Assembly (NCBI RefSeq): GCF_018966525.1
Contig: NZ_CP076607.1
Location: 186,001-250,000, forward strand
Length of the DNA stretch: 64,000 nt
Direction: 5' to 3'
Source of the DNA: Paenibacillus sophorae
GTDB taxonomy: Bacteria; Bacillota; Bacilli; Paenibacillales; Paenibacillaceae
The notes beneath the pieces are model-generated. The model saw nothing but the letters and a program-made list of their open reading frames with translations. It was not told where the DNA came from and ran no database searches. Made by a program: the position numbers and the translations under genes. Shown one piece after another: positions 16,215 through 25,824 of this stretch; position 1 is the stretch's first letter, and each line of letters opens with the position of its first letter.

Positions 16215-17390
16215 TTACTCCTTTCCCTTCTCCACGTTCGTCGGAATATGGATAATGATGGTTGTGCCTTGATTCTCGGCAGATTCAATTTCCATTCTTC
16301 CTTCCAGCAGTTCCACGCGTTCGCGCATTCCGACCAGTCCGAAGCTCTCTCTGTTGACCTGCTCTGCTTTCATTTCTTGCACGTTAAAGCCTATTCCGTT
16401 ATCCTTGACGACAATTTTAATTAACTGTGCCTGATATGTAATTTCCACCAATACGTAACTGGCACAAGCATGCTTCGCGACATTGGACAGCGCCTCCTGA
16501 ATCAGCCGGTAAACGGCTGCTTCCATCGCTGACGAAAGACGATGCTCCTTGCCCCTCGTTTCAAAAGAGGTCCGGATCTTGTTCTTCTCCTCATAATCAT
16601 GAACATACTTGCGCAGCGTGGGGATTAGTCCTAAATCGTCCAACGCCATCGGTCGCAAATTAAAAATGACTTTACGCATTTCTTCCAGGCTTGAACGTAC
16701 TTGCCTTTTTAAATCTACTATTTCGTCCTGTACCAGTCCAAATTCCTGCTTTACGAGCATTCTTTCTACAATTTCTGTTCTAAGTACCAGATTTGCCAAC
16801 ATTTGAGCGGGTCCATCATGGATTTCACGGGCAATCCGCTTGCGTTCCTCTTCTTGAGCCAAAATAATTTTCAGCCCGATGATTTGACGGTTTTTTGCTG
16901 ATTCGACAATCCGCGTTACATGTCCCAGTTCGCCGGACAAATACTTTAGGACCACACTCATTTGCGAGCCGATCGATTCCGCCCGTTCCACCGAGTTCTC
17001 GACGCTCCGGGCCCGCTTCTGAAGCTCGTCGCGTCTGTTCCGTAGGTAGGCTTCTCTTTCCCTTGCCATCATGAGATCGAGCTGCAGCTCTGTTGCCTTT
17101 TCATATGCGATTCGGATATCTTGTTCTGTATAACGAACAAAATCGCGGCTGACTTCCGTTAAACGGATACGGGACCGGCGGTAATCCACCTCCAGCTTGT
17201 CTACCTTTTGCAAGGTTTCATCCGTCTCCAGCCTGACCCGCTGCAGTTCACTGTTGAGATTTGCCAGCTCTTCACGGGCAGTTTGCAAAATCTCAAAAAT
17301 CTGGTACTTGCTGTCTTCCATTACATTGATCGTATTCTTGATCACTCGGTCAATGGCATCGGTTTGGAATTCCACGGACAATTGCCCCAT
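16215..17390 (-). CDS. degS: Sensor histidine kinase DegS
   Basis: 391 residues, cytoplasmic, no membrane segment. An N-terminal coiled-coil sensor region (about 30-165) is followed by a HisKA_3 dimerisation domain with phospho-His about 191 (REIHDGPAQML) and a C-terminal ATPase with DNGIGF near residue 345. It phosphorylates DegU. I cannot see a good Shine-Dalgarno sequence before ATG 17390. A perfect palindrome lies 13 bp upstream. Confidence 0.95.
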   Translation of the reverse strand: MGQLSVEFQTDAIDRVIKNTINVMEDSKYQIFEILQTAREELANLNSELQRVRLETDETLQKVDKLEVDYRRSRIRLTEVSRDFVRYTEQDIRIAYEKATELQLDLMMAREREAYLRNRRDELQKRARSVENSVERAESIGSQMSVVLKYLSGELGHVTRIVESAKNRQIIGLKIILAQEEERKRIAREIHDGPAQMLANLVLRTEIVERMLVKQEFGLVQDEIVDLKRQVRSSLEEMRKVIFNLRPMALDDLGLIPTLRKYVHDYEEKNKIRTSFETRGKEHRLSSAMEAAVYRLIQEALSNVAKHACASYVLVEITYQAQLIKIVVKDNGIGFNVQEMKAEQVNRESFGLVGMRERVELLEGRMEIESAENQGTTIIIHIPTNVEKGKE

Positions 17391-17402
17391 TTCTGTCGAA
17401 TC

Positions 17403-17424
17403 ATATAAAGGCGAGCCTTTATAT
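17403..17424. repeat. Perfect 22 bp palindrome between the glycosidase-like gene and degS
   Basis: Ten-base arms (ATATAAAGGC and its exact complement) flank a 2 bp centre. There is no U-tract, so it is not a standard terminator. It could be an operator or an RNA hairpin just before the degS start. Confidence 0.7.
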
Positions 17425-17431
17425 TAACATA

Positions 17432-20161
17432 TCATGATTCGATCGTTACGGTCTTCGTTTTCTGTTCCCATTTTACAGTTAATCCAAGCTGCTCGGAAAC
17501 TAAACGAAGAGGGACTAAAGTCCTACCTTGCAGGAGTATAGGTGCTACTTCGGCGCTTTGCCGTTTTCCGTTTAGGATAAACTCCTTTTTGTTTACTGTA
17601 AGGTCGAGCGCTTTGGAGCCTCGAAGCACCATGATTTTACGGGTTGCCGGATCCCATGACGCGCTGCCGCCAAAAGCATCCAGCACATAGCGGATCGGCA
17701 CATAAGTCGTCCCATCCTTCACCAACGGCGCCGAGTCAATGGTCTTCTTCGTTCCGTTTACCGTTAATGTCTTTTGTCCGATCACCATGACTGCCGTTCC
17801 TGACGGCAATCCCGCCTCACTGGAAAGCGAAGGCATCGTGAAGGAAATGTTGTCGAATGCCACGGTTCCGGTCTTGGCCCGCTCATCCTGCCCTTCCTCG
17901 ACATTAACGACATACAGCCGTTTTAGTGTTACCGGGAATTTCATGTTTGAGCCAGAAAGGTCAATGTTCAATGTCTTCCATCCGGTCCAGTCGATGGTTT
18001 TAGCCAAGTCGACATAGACCGTCGCTCCGCTATTATCCGTAAATTCGGCCCGCAGCCAGTTCAGGCTCTTGTCCCCCATCACATCGAGCATCATTGAGGT
18101 TGCCGCTGCCGGAACCGGTTTGCCCGTTGTGCCGTTGAACTGGGCGTAGGCATACATCTTGCCCGTACCAGCTGTCATGTCGTAACCAAGCGACAGCACT
18201 TTTGAGCCCGCGTGATTGTCGCTGCCGTCCGTAATGATCGCCGATCCCTGAACGCCCGAAGCATTAGTCGTAAAGGCAAGCGGATAGGTGACATTTTCAA
18301 AATCCTCCCATGGGACAGCAGCTGCCTCCGTCAATACAATTACTGTGCTGAATCCATCGTAACGCGCAATGGCATAACCGGTCGTGACTCCCGGGTTCAC
18401 CGTATTGACCGTCAGCTTTCCATCCTCTACGCTGCCCTGGAAGCCGACAAACTCCCATTTCAACGCGGAACCAGGCACACTGATTGAAGCGCCGCTGTTC
18501 GTGACTGCGGTTATCGGTACGGCAATTGTGGTTCCCTCCTTGAGCGGAGCACTTGCTGTTCCCGCCTTCAGACTGGACAGGTCGTCACTTCCGAGCACAG
18601 TAACCGTCGTAGATGCGTTTACCGATCCGCTCGCCGCTGTCAGAGTCGCTGTTCCCGGCTTCACCGCCTTCGCTTCGCCTCCGCTGACGCTCACGCTTCC
18701 GCTGCTTGACTTCCAGGAAGGATTGCCTGAAGTAACGTCGAACGGATTATAATACGTATCATAGCCTTTCAACGTATATGACGCCGTCTGTCCGATCAGC
18801 AGAACGCTGCTGCCGTTGATTTTAATCCCCTTTAATTCGCCCTGCGGCGCATTCGTGTAGACGCCTAGACCGTTCACAATGCTGCGCTGCTCCGTGCCGT
18901 ACTCCGTATCGAATGTAAGTGTAGTCTGCGTTTCAGCGAGCGGACGATCAACCATTGTCGTCGAGCCGCCGCCGTCAAGATTCAGCCCCTTATATACGCC
19001 GATGCTTGTCATAAAAGATTGAAGCTCTGACAGGGACATGCCTGAGCTGTCATCATTCTTCTCTGCCGCGATGATGTACACGTAACGTCCATCCTCGGAA
19101 TATCCAAGCGCCGTTCGTGCGCGGTATCCGCCAATACTGCTGACCGAACGGGAAAATGCCGTCGCTTTACCTTTATCGACCAGAATCGTATGTCCTCCGA
19201 TCATCATTTTGAGGCTGGCCGGGTCAATGGTCTCTCCGGTCGCTTTCGATTGCAGCGAATACGCCGCCGTCAACGGCTGGCCAACCGCCAAATGATCGGC
19301 CACGAACTTTGCCGCTGTCCCGTGCGTCCGTAAAATATATGCCCCCGCCGGTACAGCTATCTGTAAAGCGGCATTCATGGAGATCTGCGTAATGATTCCG
19401 TTCTCGACAAGCACTTCCGTCGGTGTAGTCGAGCTGTTCTTTGGACGATCCTGCGCCGTCCAAGCATCCGTATAAATGTATGCTGCGTTGGCATGGCTGT
19501 AAGTGGAAGCTCCGCCCTCTGGGCTGTACGCTCCCTTGTTAACCCCGGATAAGGCGAACTGCGTCCCATCTGCCGCCGTTACCATTCCCGTGAATGCAAA
19601 ATCGTCGATTACCGGCTTATTATCTGTCGTTAGAGCAAAACCATAGAGGCCGTCCAACTGCGATGGTGTTGATACCAGCGTTCCTCCGGACACTTCGCCT
19701 CCAATTGGCGCTCCTTCCCCGCCGGTATTAAAATAATCCCCATTTACTGCCGCCACTGCGCCCGTCTCTCTGGCCATACCACCGGTACTCTGGCGTGTAG
19801 TCAGCTTCCCGTTCTTGCCTGTCATGACATCAATGGAGACATATGGATTGTTTAGATCCACGCGAATAACATCTGCCAGACCAACTGCCTTGCTGCCGGA
19901 GCGTGTCACAGTATATTTATATTTCAGCTTTGTGGCGCCCGAGGTAATGATTTCTTCGCTCACTTTAGCAGCCGTAAAAGTGGAAGCGGCCACCGCGATC
20001 GAAGCACGCCCCTGTTCAAGCAGCGGCAGCTCGCCGCCGATCACCGGCATAATCCACAGCACTCCCGCGAGTGAAGCAGCTATCCATTTGGGGGCTGCGT
20101 GTCCCTTATTATTTCTTTCCTTGTTCATACTTGCCTGATCCGATGAGCAACTACCATTCAT
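17432..20161 (-). CDS. Secreted phosphodiester-glycosidase-like (NAGPA domain) protein with stalk domain
   Basis: 909 residues from ATG 20161, chosen because GGGAGAG lies 9 bases upstream; the frame opens 6 codons earlier. A signal/membrane segment (about 28-48) is followed by a NAGPA-type domain (about 90-440, with AAVNGDYFN and LNLDGGGSTTMV), Ig-like and carbohydrate-binding-like beta regions (about 440-770) and a C-terminal copper-amine-oxidase-N-like stalk domain with two repeats (YVPIRYVLDAFGG, LVPLRLVSEQLG). Such proteins are wall-associated; the substrate is unknown. It stands alone upstream of degSU. Confidence 0.88.
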   Translation of the reverse strand: MNGSCSSDQASMNKERNNKGHAAPKWIAASLAGVLWIMPVIGGELPLLEQGRASIAVAASTFTAAKVSEEIITSGATKLKYKYTVTRSGSKAVGLADVIRVDLNNPYVSIDVMTGKNGKLTTRQSTGGMARETGAVAAVNGDYFNTGGEGAPIGGEVSGGTLVSTPSQLDGLYGFALTTDNKPVIDDFAFTGMVTAADGTQFALSGVNKGAYSPEGGASTYSHANAAYIYTDAWTAQDRPKNSSTTPTEVLVENGIITQISMNAALQIAVPAGAYILRTHGTAAKFVADHLAVGQPLTAAYSLQSKATGETIDPASLKMMIGGHTILVDKGKATAFSRSVSSIGGYRARTALGYSEDGRYVYIIAAEKNDDSSGMSLSELQSFMTSIGVYKGLNLDGGGSTTMVDRPLAETQTTLTFDTEYGTEQRSIVNGLGVYTNAPQGELKGIKINGSSVLLIGQTASYTLKGYDTYYNPFDVTSGNPSWKSSSGSVSVSGGEAKAVKPGTATLTAASGSVNASTTVTVLGSDDLSSLKAGTASAPLKEGTTIAVPITAVTNSGASISVPGSALKWEFVGFQGSVEDGKLTVNTVNPGVTTGYAIARYDGFSTVIVLTEAAAVPWEDFENVTYPLAFTTNASGVQGSAIITDGSDNHAGSKVLSLGYDMTAGTGKMYAYAQFNGTTGKPVPAAATSMMLDVMGDKSLNWLRAEFTDNSGATVYVDLAKTIDWTGWKTLNIDLSGSNMKFPVTLKRLYVVNVEEGQDERAKTGTVAFDNISFTMPSLSSEAGLPSGTAVMVIGQKTLTVNGTKKTIDSAPLVKDGTTYVPIRYVLDAFGGSASWDPATRKIMVLRGSKALDLTVNKKEFILNGKRQSAEVAPILLQGRTLVPLRLVSEQLGLTVKWEQKTKTVTIES

Positions 20162-20215
20162 TCCAAGTAACTCTCCCATCTCTTGTATTCCAATTACATT
20201 CTCCCGGCCTGAGAG

Positions 20216-20250
20216 GAAACGGCTGCGACGCCTTTTAGGGGAGGCACCCC
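20216..20250. repeat. Degenerate copy of a dispersed hairpin element (family 2)
   Basis: The first 12 bases (GAAACGGCTGCG) are identical to the copy at 48321-48358, and the second half has diverged so that the outer stem cannot close. It lies in the leader of the glycosidase-like gene. Confidence 0.45.
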
Positions 20251-20340
20251 ATTTTTAGTCTACACTCTTAATAGACTAGATTCTGCTGAAAAAGTTACGA
20301 AATTGATAGAAAATCTCTGAACTTCGTTGTTTCCGGCAAG

Positions 20341-20398
20341 AAAAAGGGCCTTATGTAGAGACAATTCAATAAGACTTGTCCGTACAAAAGGCCTTTTT
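20341..20398 (-). terminator. Intrinsic terminator after metK
   Basis: A long interrupted stem (AAAAAGG..CCTT / AAGGCCTTTTT with inner GACAA/TTGTC) followed on the minus strand by CCCTTTTTC, about 38 bp after the metK stop. Confidence 0.75.
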
Positions 20399-20435
20399 GT
20401 TCATTATTCGTGGCGCTGGACGCCTGATTATTGAG

Positions 20436-21638
20436 TTATAAACCCGCCTGCTCCCTAAGCAGCGCCGCTTTGTCGACGCGTTCCCAAGGCAAATCCAAAT
20501 CCGTACGTCCAAAATGTCCGTATGCAGCCGTCTGCTTATAAATCGGTCTGCGCAGATTCAGCATGGAAATAATTCCAGCAGGACGCAGATCAAAGTTGCC
20601 GCGTACCAATTCCACAAGCTGATCCTCACCGATTTTGCCTGTGCCGTATGTATCGACATTAATGGAAACCGGATTGGCTACACCAATCGCATAAGCCAGC
20701 TGAATTTCGCATTTGTCGGCGAGACCGGCAGCTACAAGATTTTTGGCCACATAACGTGCAGCATAGGCAGCGGAGCGGTCGACTTTCGTCGGATCTTTAC
20801 CGGAAAAAGCGCCGCCGCCGTGACGGGCATATCCGCCATACGTATCCACGATGATTTTCCGTCCGGTCAACCCGGCATCCCCCTGCGGGCCGCCGATGAC
20901 AAACCGTCCGGTAGGATTGATAAAATACTTGGTCTCGCTATCCAGCAGCTCTTCCGGCACCACCGGCAAAATCACATGCTTCTTGATATCCGCCTGGATT
21001 TGTTCCAGCGTAATTTCCTCCGCATGCTGTGTGGATACGACGATCGTATCCACCCGTACAGGCTTGTCATCCTGGTATTCGATCGTAACCTGGGTTTTAC
21101 CATCTGGTCTCAAATAATCAAGAGTGCCGTTTTTGCGCACTTCAGCCAAGCGGCGGGCAATTCGATGGGACAAAGCAATGGGCAGCGGCATCAATTCAGG
21201 CGTCTCATTCGTTGCGAAGCCGAACATTAACCCCTGATCTCCCGCGCCAATATTTGCTGTTTCTTCAGCTACCTGAGCAGGATCCCGATCCTCAAGCGCC
21301 GCGTTAACGCCCTGAGCAATATCCGCGGACTGTTCGTTCAGCGAGGTCAGCACGGCACAGGTATTAAAATCGAAACCATATTTGGCTCGCACATATCCGA
21401 TATCTTTAACCGTGCTGCGTACGATGGAGGGAATATCCACATACTCGGACTTGGTGCTAATTTCTCCAATAACGAGTACAAGACCGGTAGCAACCGACAC
21501 CTCACAAGCTACACGCGCATAGGGATCGTTGGCGAGGAACGCATCGAGGACCGCATCTGAGATTTGATCGCAAATCTTATCCGGATGCCCCTCCGTAACC
21601 GATTCTGATGTAAACAAATGACGTCCTTTAACAGGCAT
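20436..21638 (-). CDS. metK: S-adenosylmethionine synthetase
   Basis: 400 residues. It makes AdoMet from methionine and ATP. Signatures are present: HPDKICDQISD at the N-terminus, GAGDQGLMFGFATNE in the middle and GGGAFSGKDPTKVDRSAAY towards the C-terminus. Strong AGGAGG site. The 100 bp between the SASP terminator and the start is too short for, and shows no trace of, the SAM-I riboswitch that controls metK in B. subtilis. Confidence 0.98.
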   Translation of the reverse strand: MPVKGRHLFTSESVTEGHPDKICDQISDAVLDAFLANDPYARVACEVSVATGLVLVIGEISTKSEYVDIPSIVRSTVKDIGYVRAKYGFDFNTCAVLTSLNEQSADIAQGVNAALEDRDPAQVAEETANIGAGDQGLMFGFATNETPELMPLPIALSHRIARRLAEVRKNGTLDYLRPDGKTQVTIEYQDDKPVRVDTIVVSTQHAEEITLEQIQADIKKHVILPVVPEELLDSETKYFINPTGRFVIGGPQGDAGLTGRKIIVDTYGGYARHGGGAFSGKDPTKVDRSAAYAARYVAKNLVAAGLADKCEIQLAYAIGVANPVSINVDTYGTGKIGEDQLVELVRGNFDLRPAGIISMLNLRRPIYKQTAAYGHFGRTDLDLPWERVDKAALLREQAGL

Positions 21639-21737
21639 GAATTCAACCTCCTATATAATAGGTAGAAACTGCTTGGTCATTCCTCATATTAATTCTTCTT
21701 GAATAATAATTCATATAAACTCAAGGTTTAACCCGGC

Positions 21738-21768
21738 AAAAAATCAACCTTTTCCACATGGAAAAGGT
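21738..21768 (-). terminator. Intrinsic terminator after the SASP gene
   Basis: Stem ACCTTTTCC / GGAAAAGGT with a 3 nt loop and a downstream TGATTTTTT on the minus strand. Confidence 0.8.
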
Positions 21769-21852
21769 CGGTTTTCCTCAAAAGTCATATTAACTTATTT
21801 GCGTGAAAGTGTCAATCAAATCCAGCTAAACGGCGCTTGACCGTCTTCTAAA

Positions 21853-22125
21853 TTATGAGAAAAGGGCTTGCTCGGCCTGCTTAACAAGCCGCTTCGTAAT
21901 TTCTCCGCCAACAGAACCGTTATCCCGTGAAGTAATATTTCCGAGATATGGAGTCCGGGATGCCGCAGGAACTCCTCCCAAAGCCCCCAACTCAGAAGCA
22001 AATTCCGTGTCCGCCCCTGCTCCATACACAGGACCGTAAAGGCCAAATTCAGCTGCAATTTCAAATTTCATCTGCTTCAGCATTTCCCGGCTTTCCGGAA
22101 CAACTGTGCGATTGCTGCGTGCCAT
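21853..22125 (-). CDS. Small acid-soluble spore protein, alpha/beta type
   Basis: 90 residues with both SASP signatures: residues around FEIAAEFGL and the C-terminal GSVGGEITKRLVKQAEQ. The EFA-type germination protease site is seen as TEFASELG. These proteins coat and protect DNA in the dormant spore. The start is ATG 22125 (MARSNRTVV) with AGGAGGTG 6-7 bases upstream, rather than the GTG at 22134. Expected to be a sigma-G target, though I found no convincing sigma-G promoter. Confidence 0.95.
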   Translation of the reverse strand: MARSNRTVVPESREMLKQMKFEIAAEFGLYGPVYGAGADTEFASELGALGGVPAASRTPYLGNITSRDNGSVGGEITKRLVKQAEQALFS

Positions 22126-22353
22126 GAACTGCACCTCCTGTATATTTGTATAAGATTACAGAAGTATTGTGCGCAGCCTGTCTTGCTTGCAGCCGCTGTA
22201 ATGTTTGTTGGTTCTGGGAAAGGAGACCTTACTTTCAAGTGTATCCCTAAAGCAAATGTTCTGCTGCAGTTTAATAAAGAGCAGATATACGTGAATAAAA
22301 GATAACAAAAAAGCCAATTCTTAAATTATACATGTCACATAAGGTCCAAGGGA

Positions 22354-22923
22354 TTACTGCAACGTGTAACCTCCTCGAACCATTACAACAAGACCGAGGG
22401 TCTGTCCGGATTGCACCGTAATTCCTCGTCCCTCTCTAGGAAAAGACAATAAGTGATTCGATGGCGCCGGCTGGCCGTTCGCCAGATCTTGACCGTCCGT
22501 TAGATCGGCTACACCGTTCGAATCCAGAGAATAGATAACGGCCTTGCCTGCTCTGACAATAAACTCAGCTCCGGCTGATGCGATTAAGGTCTGTCCCGGT
22601 TTAACATCGACAATGACACTCTCGTTGCTTCCATTTCCTGTCCCCGCCGCCGGAGAAGCTGTGGCTGTAGCTATGGGTTTAGCGGTAGCTGCCGATGGAG
22701 TGGCAGTTGGCGATTTGGTGGCGACCGGAGACGCTATTGTACCACCTTGCAGTGCTTTTTGTATCTGTTGATCGACGTAGCTCTTGGTCACCACTGGATC
22801 ATCTGCGGTTCCAGGCTGATTCCCGACGTCAGCACCCTGTGCCGTATTACTGACAATCGAGCCAGCCCACACACCGCCTGCCAACAGTACAGCGGCCAAT
22901 GAGATTTTCCATAGCGGCTTCAT
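22354..22923 (-). CDS. Secreted protein of unknown function with Pro/Ala/Thr linker
   Basis: 189 residues. N-terminal signal peptide (MKPLWKISLAAVLLAGGVWAG, likely cut after AQGA), then a helical motif DDPVVTKSYVDQQIQKAL, a low-complexity Ala/Thr/Pro linker (about 68-97) and a beta-rich C-terminal domain (about 100-189) with GQTLIASAGAEFIVRAGKA and a GYTLQ end. The C-terminal domain may be an envelope-binding module but I cannot name it. GGAGGA site; monocistronic; no clear terminator seen. Confidence 0.8.
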   Translation of the reverse strand: MKPLWKISLAAVLLAGGVWAGSIVSNTAQGADVGNQPGTADDPVVTKSYVDQQIQKALQGGTIASPVATKSPTATPSAATAKPIATATASPAAGTGNGSNESVIVDVKPGQTLIASAGAEFIVRAGKAVIYSLDSNGVADLTDGQDLANGQPAPSNHLLSFPREGRGITVQSGQTLGLVVMVRGGYTLQ

Positions 22924-22949
22924 GGAGTTCCTCCTTCTAATGCAGGTAT

Positions 22950-22982
22950 AAAAAAAGAATAGCCTCCGAAGAGGCTATTCTT
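22950..22982 (-). terminator. Intrinsic terminator after the main SLH gene
   Basis: A perfect 12 bp stem (AAGAATAGCCTC / GAGGCTATTCTT) with a TTCG tetraloop on the minus strand, followed by a T-tract. Confidence 0.95.
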
Positions 22983-23001
22983 GCTTCGGTGAGGAAGCTA
23001 A

Positions 23002-25755
23002 TTATTTACCGGAAACGGAAGTTCCAGTAGTAATTACGTTACCAGCAGCATCTGTAATTACAGCAGCATCATTAACAGTTACTGTGATTGTGTAAACGTA
23101 GCTTGCAGCCAGGTTCAAGTTGCCGGCAGCATCGCCAGTGTAAGCGATGATTTCGTCAGCTTGAATGCCTGCTTCTTTACCATTCTCAACATAGAGGACG
23201 GAATTAGAGCTGTAAGTTCCAGCCAGAACCGGTACATTGAGTACCCACTTCGTGCTTGTGCCTACAGTGCCGCCTGTCAGCTTCTCTACATTAGCAGCGG
23301 ATACTGTTACTCCGTTAACAACAACCTTCAGATCGTTAGCGTCTACTCCTTGAACTGCCTCGGAGAAGGTCAGGATCAATCTGGAAGAGATGTCGGAAGA
23401 TACAGCGGCAGAGGACAGCGTAGGAGCCACTTTATCTACAAATCCAGTAACGGATTTCACTACCGGAACAATGGTGTTGCCAGCAGCATCTTTAATTCCG
23501 TTGATTACCAATTCCTGAGCATCGGAAGAGGTCACAGCGGCAGAAGGAATGAACAACGAAGCTGATACACTTGTCGGATTGCTTGATCCATTGTAGCTAG
23601 TTGTGATGTAAGAACCAGCAGGCAGCGCTTTGCCACCAAGAGTATAGTTGTTAACATCACGAACCGTTACAAGGTTAATACCCGTTGCATCGTAAACATC
23701 GAACGTTACACGTTGGTCAGCAGCAACTGTTACGGCGTTGCTAATGTTGATAACGGTAGGTTTCTCAGTATCAGCAGAAGTTGTAGTCGAAATAGTTACA
23801 GGAAGAACAACTGCTGCGTTAGCGTTCTTAGCCGCTGCTTTATCCTTAACCAGACCAGCTGGCAGACGAAGCGTATAAGAGCCATTAGCCAGACCTGTTA
23901 CATTCTTAAATGTAACCGTAGCGCCATCAACAGAGTAAGTGCTAGCGGAGACAGTGAATGGATTAGGATAACCGTTAGCATCATTGATCAGGGTAATTCC
24001 AGTTCCTTCAACTGTTACGTCTTCGGAGAACTTAACTACCAGACCTGTGCTTCCGTAAGTAGCACTTACTACTGTAGGAGCAACCGAATCTTTACTGAAG
24101 CTAATCGCTTGGGAATAAGCACTTGCCAGCGTATTACCCAGGTAGTCACGAACACTCGTTCCAAATACGATAGTGCCAGTGAAGGTACCATTGCTGGAGA
24201 ACGTGAACGCAGGAGCGGTCAGTGTATAAGTTTTAGCATCAGTTTTGGAAACTACGAATGCGCCTTTGCTTTCGCCGTTAGCGTCCAGCAGACGAATGCT
24301 GCCATTCAGGGAAAGTTGATCCATGTTTTTGCTGAATACAACTTTAACTTTGTTCTCGCCGGTAACTGTGATGCTCGATACCGAAGGAGCAACTGTGTCA
24401 GATACTACTGTTACAGTTGTTTTAGTTGGGTTAGGCGAGATGTAGTTGCCTGCAAAATCAGCAACGTTCAGCAGGGATACATCATAAGTTTTACCGGATT
24501 CCAGTGTACCAGTAGTCAGTACCAGCTCATCCAGTGAATCGCCGGCAGCTACAGTTACGGCAGAACCGTTAACATAAGCGATTGTGCCAGTGGCTTTTAC
24601 AGGTTCGCTCAGTTTAACGTACACTTTATTGGTTGTTGCTTTAGCTGTTGCGGTTACCGAAACAATAGTTGGAGCCACTGTATCGTTAACATCCAGCAGT
24701 CTTGTATAAGCCGGGATTTTCTCGCCAGCGGTAGTCTTAACGGCATCAGTCAATGTAAATGCGTATTGACCTTTAAGATATTCAGTTCCAGCAAGAGTAA
24801 TAGTAGCATCCGTACCATCGGCTCCAATAACTACATTAGCAATGTTCGGAGTAACGGCAGGTGCGTCACCCAGTTTGGTCAGGCTAATTACGCCGTCAAC
24901 CAGAGTAGTGTTGCCGTATACTGTTTCAGAAATAGTGTTGGAATCAACTGCGCGATTGAACTTTACAACGACCTGCTTGCTGTTCGGAGCAGTTACGGAA
25001 ACTACTTGCGGAGCAGCCAGCGTTACTTTAGCTGTGTAGTCATGTTCGTTGTATTTGAAGTTGATTGTTGTTTCAACGCCTGCAACCAGAGGTGTTGTCA
25101 AAGTAACTGTAGTCGTCGTTTTGTCAGAGAAAGTTACCAGGACGCTGGTTGGAGTCAGCGCTTCTGCAGATGCCACTACAGGAACAGCGGACAGCGTGCT
25201 TACTGCATAAGCTGTTTCAACTACCAAAGAACGAGTTGCGGTGCCTTTGAAGTTGGTGCTTGCAGTGATCAGGCCTTTGTTGATTAAGGCTTGTGCGTAA
25301 CCTTTAGCCCATGTGGATGCATTGTTGTCGGTAGTAGTAGGAGCTTCCAGTTTCAGAGCGCGGAACAATACTGTTGCCACTTCTTCAACTGTTACTTTAC
25401 CTTTGTAGTCGAAGATACCTTTTACAGTATCTTTACCTTGCATCAGGTTAGCTGTAGTAACAGCTTCGATGTAAGGAACTGCCCAGTTCTTCGCGTTGTA
25501 ACCTTTGTCTTTGTAAGACAGTTTGTTAGTTACTTCAGTCAGGTTGAACAGTTTGGTTACGATCTTCGCGAACTCAGCGCGAGTCAGATCTCTTTCCAGA
25601 TGAGCTTGGCCGTCCGGGTATCCGTTCAGGATGCCTTTAGCTGCCAAAGCGTCGAATTTTTGTTGCGGAGTTGTTGCTGTTTCACCAAATGCTACAGAGG
25701 CAAACATCGAGAATGCCATTGCTGTAGACAGTGCTACGGACAAAATTTTCTTCAT
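23002..25755 (-). CDS. S-layer protein with N-terminal SLH domains
   Basis: 917 residues. Signal peptide MKKILSVALSTAMAFSMF (cut near AFG-E), then three SLH-type repeats (about 25-190). Only the first keeps a classical TRAE (LTRAEFAKIVTKLF); the other two are degenerate (VTVEEVATVLF, TRSLVVETAY). The remaining 700 residues are repeated Ig-like or Big-type beta domains (VVKFSEDV, VKVVFSKNM patterns). This is the likely main S-layer protein, held by pyruvylated wall polymer made with CsaB (33841). An in-frame upstream start at 25827 with its own ribosome site is also possible. Long leader and strong terminator suit high expression. Confidence 0.93.
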   Translation of the reverse strand: MKKILSVALSTAMAFSMFASVAFGETATTPQQKFDALAAKGILNGYPDGQAHLERDLTRAEFAKIVTKLFNLTEVTNKLSYKDKGYNAKNWAVPYIEAVTTANLMQGKDTVKGIFDYKGKVTVEEVATVLFRALKLEAPTTTDNNASTWAKGYAQALINKGLITASTNFKGTATRSLVVETAYAVSTLSAVPVVASAEALTPTSVLVTFSDKTTTTVTLTTPLVAGVETTINFKYNEHDYTAKVTLAAPQVVSVTAPNSKQVVVKFNRAVDSNTISETVYGNTTLVDGVISLTKLGDAPAVTPNIANVVIGADGTDATITLAGTEYLKGQYAFTLTDAVKTTAGEKIPAYTRLLDVNDTVAPTIVSVTATAKATTNKVYVKLSEPVKATGTIAYVNGSAVTVAAGDSLDELVLTTGTLESGKTYDVSLLNVADFAGNYISPNPTKTTVTVVSDTVAPSVSSITVTGENKVKVVFSKNMDQLSLNGSIRLLDANGESKGAFVVSKTDAKTYTLTAPAFTFSSNGTFTGTIVFGTSVRDYLGNTLASAYSQAISFSKDSVAPTVVSATYGSTGLVVKFSEDVTVEGTGITLINDANGYPNPFTVSASTYSVDGATVTFKNVTGLANGSYTLRLPAGLVKDKAAAKNANAAVVLPVTISTTTSADTEKPTVINISNAVTVAADQRVTFDVYDATGINLVTVRDVNNYTLGGKALPAGSYITTSYNGSSNPTSVSASLFIPSAAVTSSDAQELVINGIKDAAGNTIVPVVKSVTGFVDKVAPTLSSAAVSSDISSRLILTFSEAVQGVDANDLKVVVNGVTVSAANVEKLTGGTVGTSTKWVLNVPVLAGTYSSNSVLYVENGKEAGIQADEIIAYTGDAAGNLNLAASYVYTITVTVNDAAVITDAAGNVITTGTSVSGK

Positions 25756-25824
25756 AACCTTTTTTTCTCCTCCTTGAACATTCATGAACTGAGAATCTTG
25801 TTTAGTTGGGTAGCTCATGTCACT

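Noticed and set aside
21639..21740. SAM-I riboswitch expected before metK
   Set aside because: The region is too short and lacks the conserved S-box segments; the only hairpin nearby is the SASP terminator.
22147..22353. Sigma-G promoter for the SASP gene and a terminator for the secreted gene at 22354-22923
   Set aside because: No pair of boxes with acceptable spacing and no strong stem with T-tract could be found by eye.
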